A stretch of DNA of 64,000 nucleotides from Pseudolabrys taiwanensis (GTDB taxonomy: Bacteria > Pseudomonadota > Alphaproteobacteria > Rhizobiales > Xanthobacteraceae), in assembly GCF_003367395.1 (NCBI RefSeq), contig NZ_CP031417.1:5481501-5545500 (forward strand), given 5' to 3'. Below the pieces are notes generated by a model, which ran no database searches, was not told where the DNA came from, and was given only the letters and a program-made list of their open reading frames with translations. Shown in pieces: positions 20,051 to 27,116 of the stretch. The position numbers and the translations under genes were made by a program. Positions within the stretch are counted from its first letter, which is position 1. Each line of letters begins with the position of its first letter.

Positions 20051-20078
20051 TCGCCGCCCGCGTGAGGCGGCTGAATTT

Positions 20079-20210
20079 GCGCCCTCTCCCCTTGCGGGAG
20101 AGGGCGACCGCAGCTTTTCAACGTAATGAATGGGTGAGGGGGCGGACCCCTCACCCATCTATATGCGTGGAAGGTCTCTCAATGCCCTCTCCCGCAAGGG
20201 GAGAGGGCGC
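20079..20210. repeat. Large composite inverted-repeat element between convergent boxB and thioesterase
   Basis: The outer arms at 20079-20105 and 20184-20210 are exact reverse complements. Each arm is itself a hairpin (GCCCTCTCCC, short spacer, GGGAGAGGGC). The centre holds another palindrome, TGGGTGAGGGG with complement CCCCTCACCCA at 20131-20157. This nested plan is typical of dispersed intergenic repeats in Hyphomicrobiales. It can also act as a bidirectional transcription terminator between the two converging genes. Confidence 0.85.
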
Positions 20211-20224
20211 AATTACAAGCGCCG

Positions 20225-20647
20225 TCAGCTAAACTTCGCGATCACCTCGGCTGGGATCTCACCCGCGCGCATCTTGTCTGGATCGTCCGCGCGCGGCATC
20301 GCCCAGACGCGCGTTTCCTCGCCCTCGATGGCGAGTTCGCCGTTGATCGTCACTTTGTGCTCGACCACGAAGCTCGATCTGCGGAATTCCTTAACGCGCG
20401 AGGCGATCTCGATGGTGTCGCCGAACTTCGCGGGCTTCATGAAGTTCGCCTTCACATCCACCAGCGCGATGCCGAGCAAGCCGTATGTGGCGTTGATTTG
20501 CGGCACAGCGACACCGAGCACCTCGGCGATCATCGCCCAGGTGTTGGTGTCGAACATATGGAAGAAGCGCGGATTGAAGACGATACCGGCGGGATCGCAG
20601 TCGCCCCAGGAGACGAAGACGGGGCGGCGGTAGGTGAAGGACGTCAC
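20225..20647 (-). CDS. Acyl-CoA thioesterase, 4-hydroxybenzoyl-CoA thioesterase family (hotdog fold)
   Basis: 140 residues from a GTG at 20647 preceded by GGGAG; a TTG at 20692 would add 15 residues. WGDCDPAGIVFNPRFFHMFD is the signature of the Pseudomonas-type 4HBT family and contains the catalytic Asp. Such thioesterases often sit near box or badhba genes and are thought to release CoA trapped in dead-end aromatic thioesters. Convergent with boxB, so not co-transcribed with it. Family call is firm; the substrate (benzoyl-CoA or an analogue) is inferred from context. Confidence 0.88.
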   Translation of the reverse strand: MTSFTYRRPVFVSWGDCDPAGIVFNPRFFHMFDTNTWAMIAEVLGVAVPQINATYGLLGIALVDVKANFMKPAKFGDTIEIASRVKEFRRSSFVVEHKVTINGELAIEGEETRVWAMPRADDPDKMRAGEIPAEVIAKFS

Positions 20648-20725
20648 GGCTGGCCAATCTCCCAAGACTTTACCGTCAAAGAGCCCGCCCAACGATTAAA
20701 GTCAACGGCGGTATCTCTACCGTTT

Positions 20726-20790
20726 GTCCCCGCGAAAGCGGGGACCCAGCTCTGAGTCAGCGCTGGATTCCCGCTTTCGCGGGAATGAGC
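20726..20790. repeat. REP-like paired palindrome, copy A
   Basis: Two hairpins in opposite orientation: GTCCCCGC-GAAA-GCGGGGAC at 20726-20745 and ATTCCCGC-TTTC-GCGGGAAT at 20767-20786. The same CCCGC-GAAA-GCGGG core recurs at 23671, 41718 and 63731, so this is a dispersed palindromic repeat family. It lies between the thioesterase and the next minus-strand gene. Confidence 0.85.
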
Positions 20791-20819
20791 GGAGCATGAG
20801 CGAGCCCGCGAACAATACT

Positions 20820-21497
20820 CTACTGTCGTGTCTTGCTTTTTGATCGCTTCTTCCTCGGATCCGGCCACTCGACCACCTCCTGCGACAGCAGCTCCACCTT
20901 GGTCGAGCGCATGCGCTTGCGCATGGCCGCCGGCGGTGCGACCGGCACATGGGGCGACAGGTCGAGGTCGAGCAGCAGCCAGTCGAGATCCTCTTCGACG
21001 ATGAGCCAGCGTTCCGGTTTGTAACGGGCAAGCGAGAACGGCCGCGAATAGGCCATCATCGATTTCTTGCCGCCGGGCAGGCAGTATTCGTGGGCATAGC
21101 TCATCGCGAGCTCGCGCCAGCTCTTATAGATCGGATCGCGCCAGCGCAGGATCGCGTGATTGGTCTTGCTGATTGCGCCCCACAGCCCGCGCTCCTTGAA
21201 CAATGTGATGACATGGTCGTGGTCGCTCGGCAGGGACTGGATGTCCATGAGCCACGTTTCTTTGCCATGAAAGGCAAGCACTGCGGCGGCGAAGAAGGCG
21301 CCTTCCGTGCAATGGGCCATCTTCATCTTCAACATTCGCCGTGGCGACATGGCCGTGTCGCCGTATTCGCCGAAGTTGATCGGCGTCTTGTCGAGGAAGC
21401 TCTGGATCTTCTGCGGCGTGTCGAGCCGCGCGAACAGACGGTGTTCGGCGGGGGTGAGCAGGGCGCGGAGGGATTTTCGGTAGGCGGGACGGGTCAT
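20820..21497 (-). CDS. Conserved hypothetical protein, possible transglutaminase-like fold
   Basis: 225 residues from ATG 21497 (MTRPAYRKSLRALLTP); an in-frame GTG at 21539 is possible. No signal peptide or membrane segment is seen. A conserved-looking block, MAHCTEGAFFAAAVLAFHG, has Cys near residue 63 at the start of a helix, followed by SLPSDHDHVITLF with His near 95. This order (Cys on a helix, then His) resembles papain/transglutaminase-like folds, but no Asp/Asn can be assigned with certainty. The C-terminus is strongly basic (RKKRSKSKTRQ). Function is unknown. Confidence 0.65.
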   Translation of the reverse strand: MTRPAYRKSLRALLTPAEHRLFARLDTPQKIQSFLDKTPINFGEYGDTAMSPRRMLKMKMAHCTEGAFFAAAVLAFHGKETWLMDIQSLPSDHDHVITLFKERGLWGAISKTNHAILRWRDPIYKSWRELAMSYAHEYCLPGGKKSMMAYSRPFSLARYKPERWLIVEEDLDWLLLDLDLSPHVPVAPPAAMRKRMRSTKVELLSQEVVEWPDPRKKRSKSKTRQ

Positions 21498-21716
21498 AGA
21501 CCGCAGGCGCGTGGTTAAGCGGAAGTGCCTATTTCGCACGGTTGACGGGCCGGAAGGGAGGGAGAGTTGTGTTCTCCACAGCGGGTCGAAAAGAGAAGAA
21601 TGTTTGCCGGGTCGGTCCTCATGGCAGGAAATACCTTCTTATTTTCCGTAGGTTATTGCTGGTCTAGAGAACGGTCTTCTATCTAGAGGGCTCCCGGCGA
21701 GGAGTGGGAGCGCCCT

Positions 21717-21839
21717 ATGACCGATTTTCCCCATCGCGACCCGATCGACAACGAGCTGTCGCTCGAGAGCTGGCTCATTGCGGTCGCCACCGCACTCGTT
21801 GCGCTGCTGATCGCCGCCCTGCCGTACGTGCGTTGGTGA
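21717..21839 (+). CDS. Small single-span membrane protein upstream of cysJ
   Basis: 40-residue ORF beginning MTDFPHRDPIDNELSLESW with one hydrophobic helix from about residue 20 to 36 and a short tail ending YVRW. It has a good ribosome site (GGAGTGGGAG) and ends 8 bp before the cysJ ATG at 21848, so translation is probably coupled. I know no named family. Codon use matches its neighbours. Its place suggests a membrane tether or accessory peptide of sulfite reductase, which is inference only. Confidence 0.6.
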   Translation: MTDFPHRDPIDNELSLESWLIAVATALVALLIAALPYVRW

Positions 21840-21847
21840 AGGTTCAT

Positions 21848-23647
21848 ATGTCCTCCGTCATTGCCATTCCGAAGACCGCGCCTTTCTCCGCCGAGGACGT
21901 GGACCTTTTGAACCGCGTGGTCGGGCCGGCGAGCCCGATCCAGCGCGCCTGGCTCGCGGGCTTTCTTGCTGGCGTTGAGGCCGTGGCCGGCAGTGCCGGT
22001 GTTCTCACCGCCGGCGCGGAGTTTTCAGAAGCCGGTGTTGCCCAGCCTCAGCCCGCGGCGCCTGCGCGGCCGGCCGAGCCGCTTACCATCGTGTTCGCCA
22101 GCGAGAGCGGCAATTCCGAAAAGCTCGCGGGCGATCTGGCGAAGAATGCTCGCAAGCTCGGCTTCAAGCCGAATGTCGTCGACATGGCGGATCTCGAGCT
22201 CTCGACCCTGGCGTCGGCGAAGAAGTTGGTCGTCATCGCGGCGACCTGGGGCGAAGGCGAGCCTCCGGGACGCGTGACGCGCGTCTATAACGAATTGATG
22301 GGCGAGGGCGCCCCGCGTCTCGACGGTGTCGAGTTCGGCGTGCTGGCCCTCGGAGACACAGCCTATGTCGAGTTCTGCGCCGTCGGCAAGAAGATCGATG
22401 AGCGCCTCGCCGCTTTGGGCGGCAAACGCGCGGTCGATCGCGTCGACTGCGATCTCGATTTCGCCGAGCCTGCGGGAAAATGGATCGAGGGGGCGCTGAA
22501 GGCCTTGGCGCCGCCGGACGCCGGCCGTGGTCGTGTGATCGAGGTCGACTTTGCCACCAAGCCGGCGGCCGCGCCCAACACCGATATCGTCGAAGCCGAG
22601 ATTACCGAACTCGTCAATCTCAACTCGTCGCGCTCCGACAAGGAGACGGTGCATCTCGCGCTGGCCTTCGACGGTCCCGCGCCGGCCTATCAGCCGGGCG
22701 ACTCGCTCGATCTTTATCCCGAGAACGACCCGGCCTATGTTGACGACCTCCTCAAGGCGGCGGGTCTTTCCGACGACGCGGCATTGCGCGCCGAGCTCAT
22801 CGCCTCGCGCGACGTCACGACTTTGTCGGCCAAGACCGTCGAGACGTACGCCAACGCGACCGACCACCTCTACGTCAAGAAGCTCATCGCCGATGGCGAG
22901 ATGAAGGATTGGATCGCCGGGCGCCAGCTCATCGATCTCCTGACCACGTTCCCGATCGCGCTCGACGCCGACAAGCTGCGCTCGCTCACGCGTCCGCTCG
23001 CGCCGCGCGCTTACTCGATTGCCTCCTCGCGCGCCGAAGTGGGCGACGAAGCGCATCTTCTGATTTCGGCGGTGCGCTATCGCGCCTTCGGCCGTGACCG
23101 CAAGGGCGTCGCGTCGAACTACGTCGCCGAACGGCTCAAGAAAGGCGGCCGTGTTCGCGTCAAGCTGAAGCCGAACAAGCATTTCGGTCTGCCGGCGGCG
23201 GACAAGGACATCATCATGGTGGGCCCCGGCACCGGCGTTGCGCCGTTCCGTGCCTTCGTGCAGGAGCGCCGCGCGACGGCCGCCACTGGCAAGAGCTGGC
23301 TGTTCTTCGGCGACCGCCAGTTCACGCACGACTTCCTGTATCAGCTCGACTGGCAGGACGCGCTCAAGGACGGCGTGCTCACCCGCATGGACGTCGCCTT
23401 CTCGCGCGACCGGCCCGACAAGATCTACGTCCAGCACAAGATCTGGGAGCGTCGCCGCGACTTGGTCGAGTGGCTGGATAAGGGCGCGCATTTCTACGTC
23501 TGCGGCGACGCCAAGGCCATGGCCAAGGATGTCCGCGCCATGTTGGTGAACGCCTATGCCGACGTAAAGGCGATCACGCCAGAGGCCGCCGAGCAGGCAG
23601 TGGCAACGCTGGAGCGCGAAAAGCGTTACCTGACGGACGTGTACTAG
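21848..23647 (+). CDS. cysJ: CysJ-like sulfite reductase [NADPH] flavoprotein subunit
   Basis: 599-residue diflavin reductase that takes electrons from NADPH through FAD and FMN to the CysI hemoprotein. Domains in order: a short N-terminal extension with an Ala/Pro-rich linker near residues 55-78, a flavodoxin FMN domain (VFASESGNSEKLAGDLA, ATWGEGEPPGRV), an FAD domain (LAPRAYSIASSRAEVGDE) and an NADPH domain (IMVGPGTGVAPFRAFVQERR, FYVCGDAKAMAKDV) ending REKRYLTDVY. The start ATG at 21848 follows the 40-residue ORF by 8 bp. It was considered as a possible BoxA, but it has a flavodoxin domain, no ferredoxin cysteines, and sits beside cysI. Confidence 0.93.
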   Translation: MSSVIAIPKTAPFSAEDVDLLNRVVGPASPIQRAWLAGFLAGVEAVAGSAGVLTAGAEFSEAGVAQPQPAAPARPAEPLTIVFASESGNSEKLAGDLAKNARKLGFKPNVVDMADLELSTLASAKKLVVIAATWGEGEPPGRVTRVYNELMGEGAPRLDGVEFGVLALGDTAYVEFCAVGKKIDERLAALGGKRAVDRVDCDLDFAEPAGKWIEGALKALAPPDAGRGRVIEVDFATKPAAAPNTDIVEAEITELVNLNSSRSDKETVHLALAFDGPAPAYQPGDSLDLYPENDPAYVDDLLKAAGLSDDAALRAELIASRDVTTLSAKTVETYANATDHLYVKKLIADGEMKDWIAGRQLIDLLTTFPIALDADKLRSLTRPLAPRAYSIASSRAEVGDEAHLLISAVRYRAFGRDRKGVASNYVAERLKKGGRVRVKLKPNKHFGLPAADKDIIMVGPGTGVAPFRAFVQERRATAATGKSWLFFGDRQFTHDFLYQLDWQDALKDGVLTRMDVAFSRDRPDKIYVQHKIWERRRDLVEWLDKGAHFYVCGDAKAMAKDVRAMLVNAYADVKAITPEAAEQAVATLEREKRYLTDVY

Positions 23648-23667
23648 AAAGGCGCCGCCTATCCGGC

Positions 23668-23766
23668 GTCATGCCCCGCGAAAGCGGGGCATCCAGTAAT
23701 CCCCCACGTTGTGATAAATCGCTGACGGCGGTGGTTGCTGGATCGTCCGCTTTCGCGGACGATGAC
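23668..23766. repeat. REP-like paired palindrome, copy B, inside the cysJ-cysI spacer
   Basis: Hairpins at 23671-23692 (ATGCCCCGC-GAAA-GCGGGGCAT) and 23742-23763 (ATCGTCCGC-TTTC-GCGGACGAT) face each other in the 141-bp gap between cysJ and cysI. The element belongs to the same family as the copies at 20726 and 63725. It may reduce read-through or set the mRNA ratio of the two subunits. Confidence 0.85.
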
Positions 23767-23788
23767 AGGCGAACAATTGGAACATCCC

Positions 23789-25516
23789 ATGGCTGACGAC
23801 GAACTCTCCCGCAACGAGCACATCAAGGACGCCAGCAACTTCCTGCGCGGCACGCTAGCGGAGGGACTGCAGGACGAGATTACCGGCGCGATCACCGAGG
23901 ATGACCAGCAACTCGTCAAGTTCCACGGCATGTACCTGCAGGACGATCGCGACCTGCGGCCCGAGCGCACGCGCAAGAAGATGGAGAAAGCGTTCGCCTT
24001 CATGATCCGCGTGCGCATCCCGGGCGGAGTGGTGACGCCCCCGCAGTGGCTCGCACTCGACCAGGTGGCGCGCGACTATTCCAACCACACGATGCGCCTG
24101 ACCACGCGTCAGACAGTACAGCTCCACGGCATCATCAAGTCGAACCTGAAGCCGACTTTGCAGGCGATAGACCATGTGGTGCTCAACACCATCGCGGCCT
24201 GCGGCGACGTCAACCGCAATGTGATGTGCAATCCCAATCCTTATCAATCGCATGCGCATGCGGCGGCGCAGGATTTGGCCAAGGCCGTCTCCGATCATCT
24301 CCTGCCGGCAACGCCGGCCTATCGCGAGATCTGGCTCGACGGCGAGAAGATCGCGGGCGGCGAGCAGGAGGTCGAGGAGCCGATCTACGGCAAGACTTAC
24401 CTGCCGCGTAAGTTCAAGATCGTCGTTGCCGTGCCGCCGTCGAACGACGTCGACGTCTTCGCGCACGATCTCGGCTTCATCGCCATTCTCGACGACAAAG
24501 GCGAGGTGACGGGTTGGAACGTCACTGTCGGCGGCGGCATGGGCATGACGCACGGCGAGCCCGACACCTATCCGCGCACGGCCGATGTGATGGGCTATTG
24601 TGCAACCAAGGATGCGGTCGCGGTGGCGGAAGCTGTCGTGACCGTGCAGCGCGATTGGGGCGATCGTAAGAGCCGCAAACACGCGCGTTTGAAATACACC
24701 ATCGAGGACCGCGGTCTCGATAATTTCCGCGCCGAGGTCGAGCGTCGCGCCGGCGTATTGCTGGGGCCGGCCAAGCCGTTCCAGTTCACGTCCATGGGCG
24801 ACCGCTACGGCTGGAGCGAAGGCGACAACGGCCGTGCGCATCTGACGCTGTATGTGCAGGCGGGACGCGTTCAGGATCGCCCGGGTGCCATGCAGATGAC
24901 GGCGCTGCGCAAGATTGCCGAGACGCATGACGGCGATTTTCGCATCACCCCGAACCAGAACCTGATCATCGCCAATGTGCCGGTCGAGCGGCAGAAGGAA
25001 ATTCACTGGCTGTGCCAGGAGGCCGGTCTGCTGGCGCCGTGGTCCGGCTTGCGCCGCAATTCGATGGCCTGCGTCGCGCTGCCGACCTGCGGCCTCGCGC
25101 TGGCCGAGAGCGAACGCTACCTCCCCGATCTCTTGACCGCACTCGACGAGCGGCTGGCGGTGCACGGCCTCTCCGCCGACGACATCGTCATCCGCATGAC
25201 CGGCTGCCCCAATGGCTGCGCACGACCCTACCTCGCGGAGATCGGTTTGGTCGGCAAAGGCCCGGGCCGCTACAATCTCTATCTCGGCGCGGCCTTCGAC
25301 GGCTCACGGCTGTCCAAGCTCTACGCGGAGGACGTTGACCATGCCGGCATCGTCGCGACGCTCGATCCAATCTTCAAAGCCTATGCGGATACACGCGAGA
25401 AGGGCGAGCGCTTCGGCGATTTCACTATCCGCGCCGGCTTGGTCGCCAAGACCGGCAATGGCCGCGATTTCCACGCCAACGTGAAGCCGCATGCCAAGCC
25501 GGTCGCGGCGGAGTAG
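23789..25516 (+). CDS. cysI: CysI, sulfite reductase hemoprotein subunit
   Basis: 575-residue siroheme and [4Fe-4S] enzyme that reduces sulfite to sulfide for cysteine synthesis. The start ATG at 23789 (MADDELSRNEHIKDASNFLRG) matches the family N-terminus; the upstream open frame covers the repeat element. LTTRQTVQLHGI and CGDVNRNVMCNPNP contribute the anion and siroheme site. The four cluster cysteines are in SMACVALPTCGLA (C-x5-C) and TGCPNGCARPYLAE (C-x3-C). The next gene, cysG, makes its siroheme. This is a canonical assimilatory enzyme. Confidence 0.96.
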   Translation: MADDELSRNEHIKDASNFLRGTLAEGLQDEITGAITEDDQQLVKFHGMYLQDDRDLRPERTRKKMEKAFAFMIRVRIPGGVVTPPQWLALDQVARDYSNHTMRLTTRQTVQLHGIIKSNLKPTLQAIDHVVLNTIAACGDVNRNVMCNPNPYQSHAHAAAQDLAKAVSDHLLPATPAYREIWLDGEKIAGGEQEVEEPIYGKTYLPRKFKIVVAVPPSNDVDVFAHDLGFIAILDDKGEVTGWNVTVGGGMGMTHGEPDTYPRTADVMGYCATKDAVAVAEAVVTVQRDWGDRKSRKHARLKYTIEDRGLDNFRAEVERRAGVLLGPAKPFQFTSMGDRYGWSEGDNGRAHLTLYVQAGRVQDRPGAMQMTALRKIAETHDGDFRITPNQNLIIANVPVERQKEIHWLCQEAGLLAPWSGLRRNSMACVALPTCGLALAESERYLPDLLTALDERLAVHGLSADDIVIRMTGCPNGCARPYLAEIGLVGKGPGRYNLYLGAAFDGSRLSKLYAEDVDHAGIVATLDPIFKAYADTREKGERFGDFTIRAGLVAKTGNGRDFHANVKPHAKPVAAE

Positions 25517-25652
25517 GACGAGCGAGGCTGCCTAAATATTCATCATCGGGTTTGGCCCGTCGATGAATAGTAAGCAAAATCAATTCCTTGGTGGGTGGCA
25601 CGTCGCTTGCTGCCATTGTGCCAAAGGATGTGACAGACGAAGGTGACTGGCT

Positions 25653-27116
25653 GTGGCTGCTGACCGCACTCCGACCGAAGCCCGACCGGCCCGCATGGAG
25701 CCGCTTGCGCGCCTGCCTGTGTTTCTTGGGCTCGAGGACAAGCGCGCGGTGGTCGTCGGCGGCAGCGCGGCGGCCGCGTGGAAGGCCGAGTTGCTCTCGG
25801 CGGCCGGCGCGCTGGTCGATGTTTATGCGGAAATGCCGTCGGATGAGCTGCTGCTGATCGCGGGTGATCCGCCGAAAGGTGCAATCTCGATCCATCGTCG
25901 GGCATTCACCGACGAAGACTTGAAGGGCGCGGCGATCGCCATCGGCGCCTTCGACGACGACGAAGCGGCCTTCATCTTTGCCCGCAGCGCGCGGGTCGCG
26001 GGCGTGCCGGTCAATGTCATCGACAAGCCGGCGTTCTGCGACTTCTCCTTCGGCGCCATCGTCAACCGCTCGCCTCTGGTGATCGGCATCTCTACGGACG
26101 GCGCGGCGCCGGTCTTTGCGCAGGCGATCCGCGCCAAGCTCGAGGCGCTGCTGCCGCAAGGCTTCGCCGCCTGGGCCGCGGCGGCGCATCGCTGGCGAGC
26201 GGGAGTGAAAGCCTCGGGTCTGCCTTTCGCCGGCCGGCGCAAGTTCTGGCAACTGTTCACGGCGCATGCGGTCACGCATGCCGGTAGCGCGCCGTCGCAA
26301 GCCGACTTCGATCGCTTCATCGCAGAGGTGAAGGGGGTCGGGCAGGCGGTCGAGAACGGCACCGTGACATTGGTTGGTGCCGGTCCCGGCGATCCGGAGT
26401 TGCTGACGCTGCGCGCGGTGCGCGCGTTGCAGTCGGCGGATGTGATCCTGTTCGACGATCTCGTCTCGCGCGACGTGCTCGATTTCGCCCGCCGCGAGGC
26501 GCGCAAGCTGCTGGTCGGCAAGACGGGCTTCGGCCCGTCCTGCAAGCAGGACGACATCAACACGCTGATGGTCGGCTTGGCCAAGCAGGGCAAGCGCGTG
26601 GTGCGGCTCAAGGGCGGCGATCCGATGATCTTCGGACGCGCGGGCGAAGAGTTGGAAGCCTGTCAGGCGGCGGGCCTCGCCGTCGAGGTGGTGCCCGGTA
26701 TCACCGCGGCGCAAGGCGCGGCGGCGAAGCTCAATCTGCCGCTCACCGATCGCGGTTATGCCCGCAAGCTGCAATACGTCACCGGCCACGCCAAGGACGG
26801 CAAACTGCCGGACGATCTCGATTGGCGTGCGCTCGCCGATCCGACCGCGACCACGGCGATCTACATGCCGACGCGCACGCTCGAACAGCTCCTCGCCAAG
26901 GCGACCGCCGAGGGCCTCGATCCGACAACGCCGGCGCTCGCCATTGCGCGCGCGACCCGGCCTGACCAAGCCGTGGTCACGGCGCCGGTCCGCGAACTCG
27001 TCGCGCGCATGCAAGCGGCGCAGTTGCCGGGGCCCGTGCTGGTGATGCTGGGTCAGATCACCGCCGCCGCAGCAGCGGCTTTGCCGGACGCAGCGGGACA
27101 GCGGCAGCGCGGCTGA
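25653..27116 (+). CDS. cysG: CysG, siroheme synthase (multifunctional)
   Basis: 487-residue fusion that converts uroporphyrinogen III to siroheme. The N-terminal precorrin-2 dehydrogenase/ferrochelatase domain has a nucleotide-binding VVVGGSAAAAWKAELL and the NVIDKPAFCDFSFGAIV segment. The C-terminal uroporphyrinogen methyltransferase domain begins VTLVGAGPGDPELLTLRA and includes KGGDPMIFGRAGEE, VVPGITAAQGAAAKL and LQYVTGHAKDG. The GTG at 25653 has a good GAAGG site 8 bases upstream; ATG 25695 is an alternative. The last 59 bases overlap the 3' end of the convergent TPR gene. Confidence 0.95.
   Translation: MAADRTPTEARPARMEPLARLPVFLGLEDKRAVVVGGSAAAAWKAELLSAAGALVDVYAEMPSDELLLIAGDPPKGAISIHRRAFTDEDLKGAAIAIGAFDDDEAAFIFARSARVAGVPVNVIDKPAFCDFSFGAIVNRSPLVIGISTDGAAPVFAQAIRAKLEALLPQGFAAWAAAAHRWRAGVKASGLPFAGRRKFWQLFTAHAVTHAGSAPSQADFDRFIAEVKGVGQAVENGTVTLVGAGPGDPELLTLRAVRALQSADVILFDDLVSRDVLDFARREARKLLVGKTGFGPSCKQDDINTLMVGLAKQGKRVVRLKGGDPMIFGRAGEELEACQAAGLAVEVVPGITAAQGAAAKLNLPLTDRGYARKLQYVTGHAKDGKLPDDLDWRALADPTATTAIYMPTRTLEQLLAKATAEGLDPTTPALAIARATRPDQAVVTAPVRELVARMQAAQLPGPVLVMLGQITAAAAAALPDAAGQRQRG

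Noticed and set aside
21663..21687. Two TCTAGA copies upstream of the small cysJ-linked ORF
   Set aside because: Each is a 6-base palindrome and the pair has no match to a known sulfur-regulation site; could be chance.
21848..23647. Possible BoxA (benzoyl-CoA epoxidase reductase)
   Set aside because: The protein has an FMN flavodoxin domain and no ferredoxin-type cysteines, and is followed by cysI and cysG. It is a CysJ-type sulfite reductase flavoprotein.
20726..23766. Insertion sequence ends
   Set aside because: The inverted repeats flank no transposase gene and recur as short paired hairpins elsewhere, so they fit REP elements rather than IS ends.
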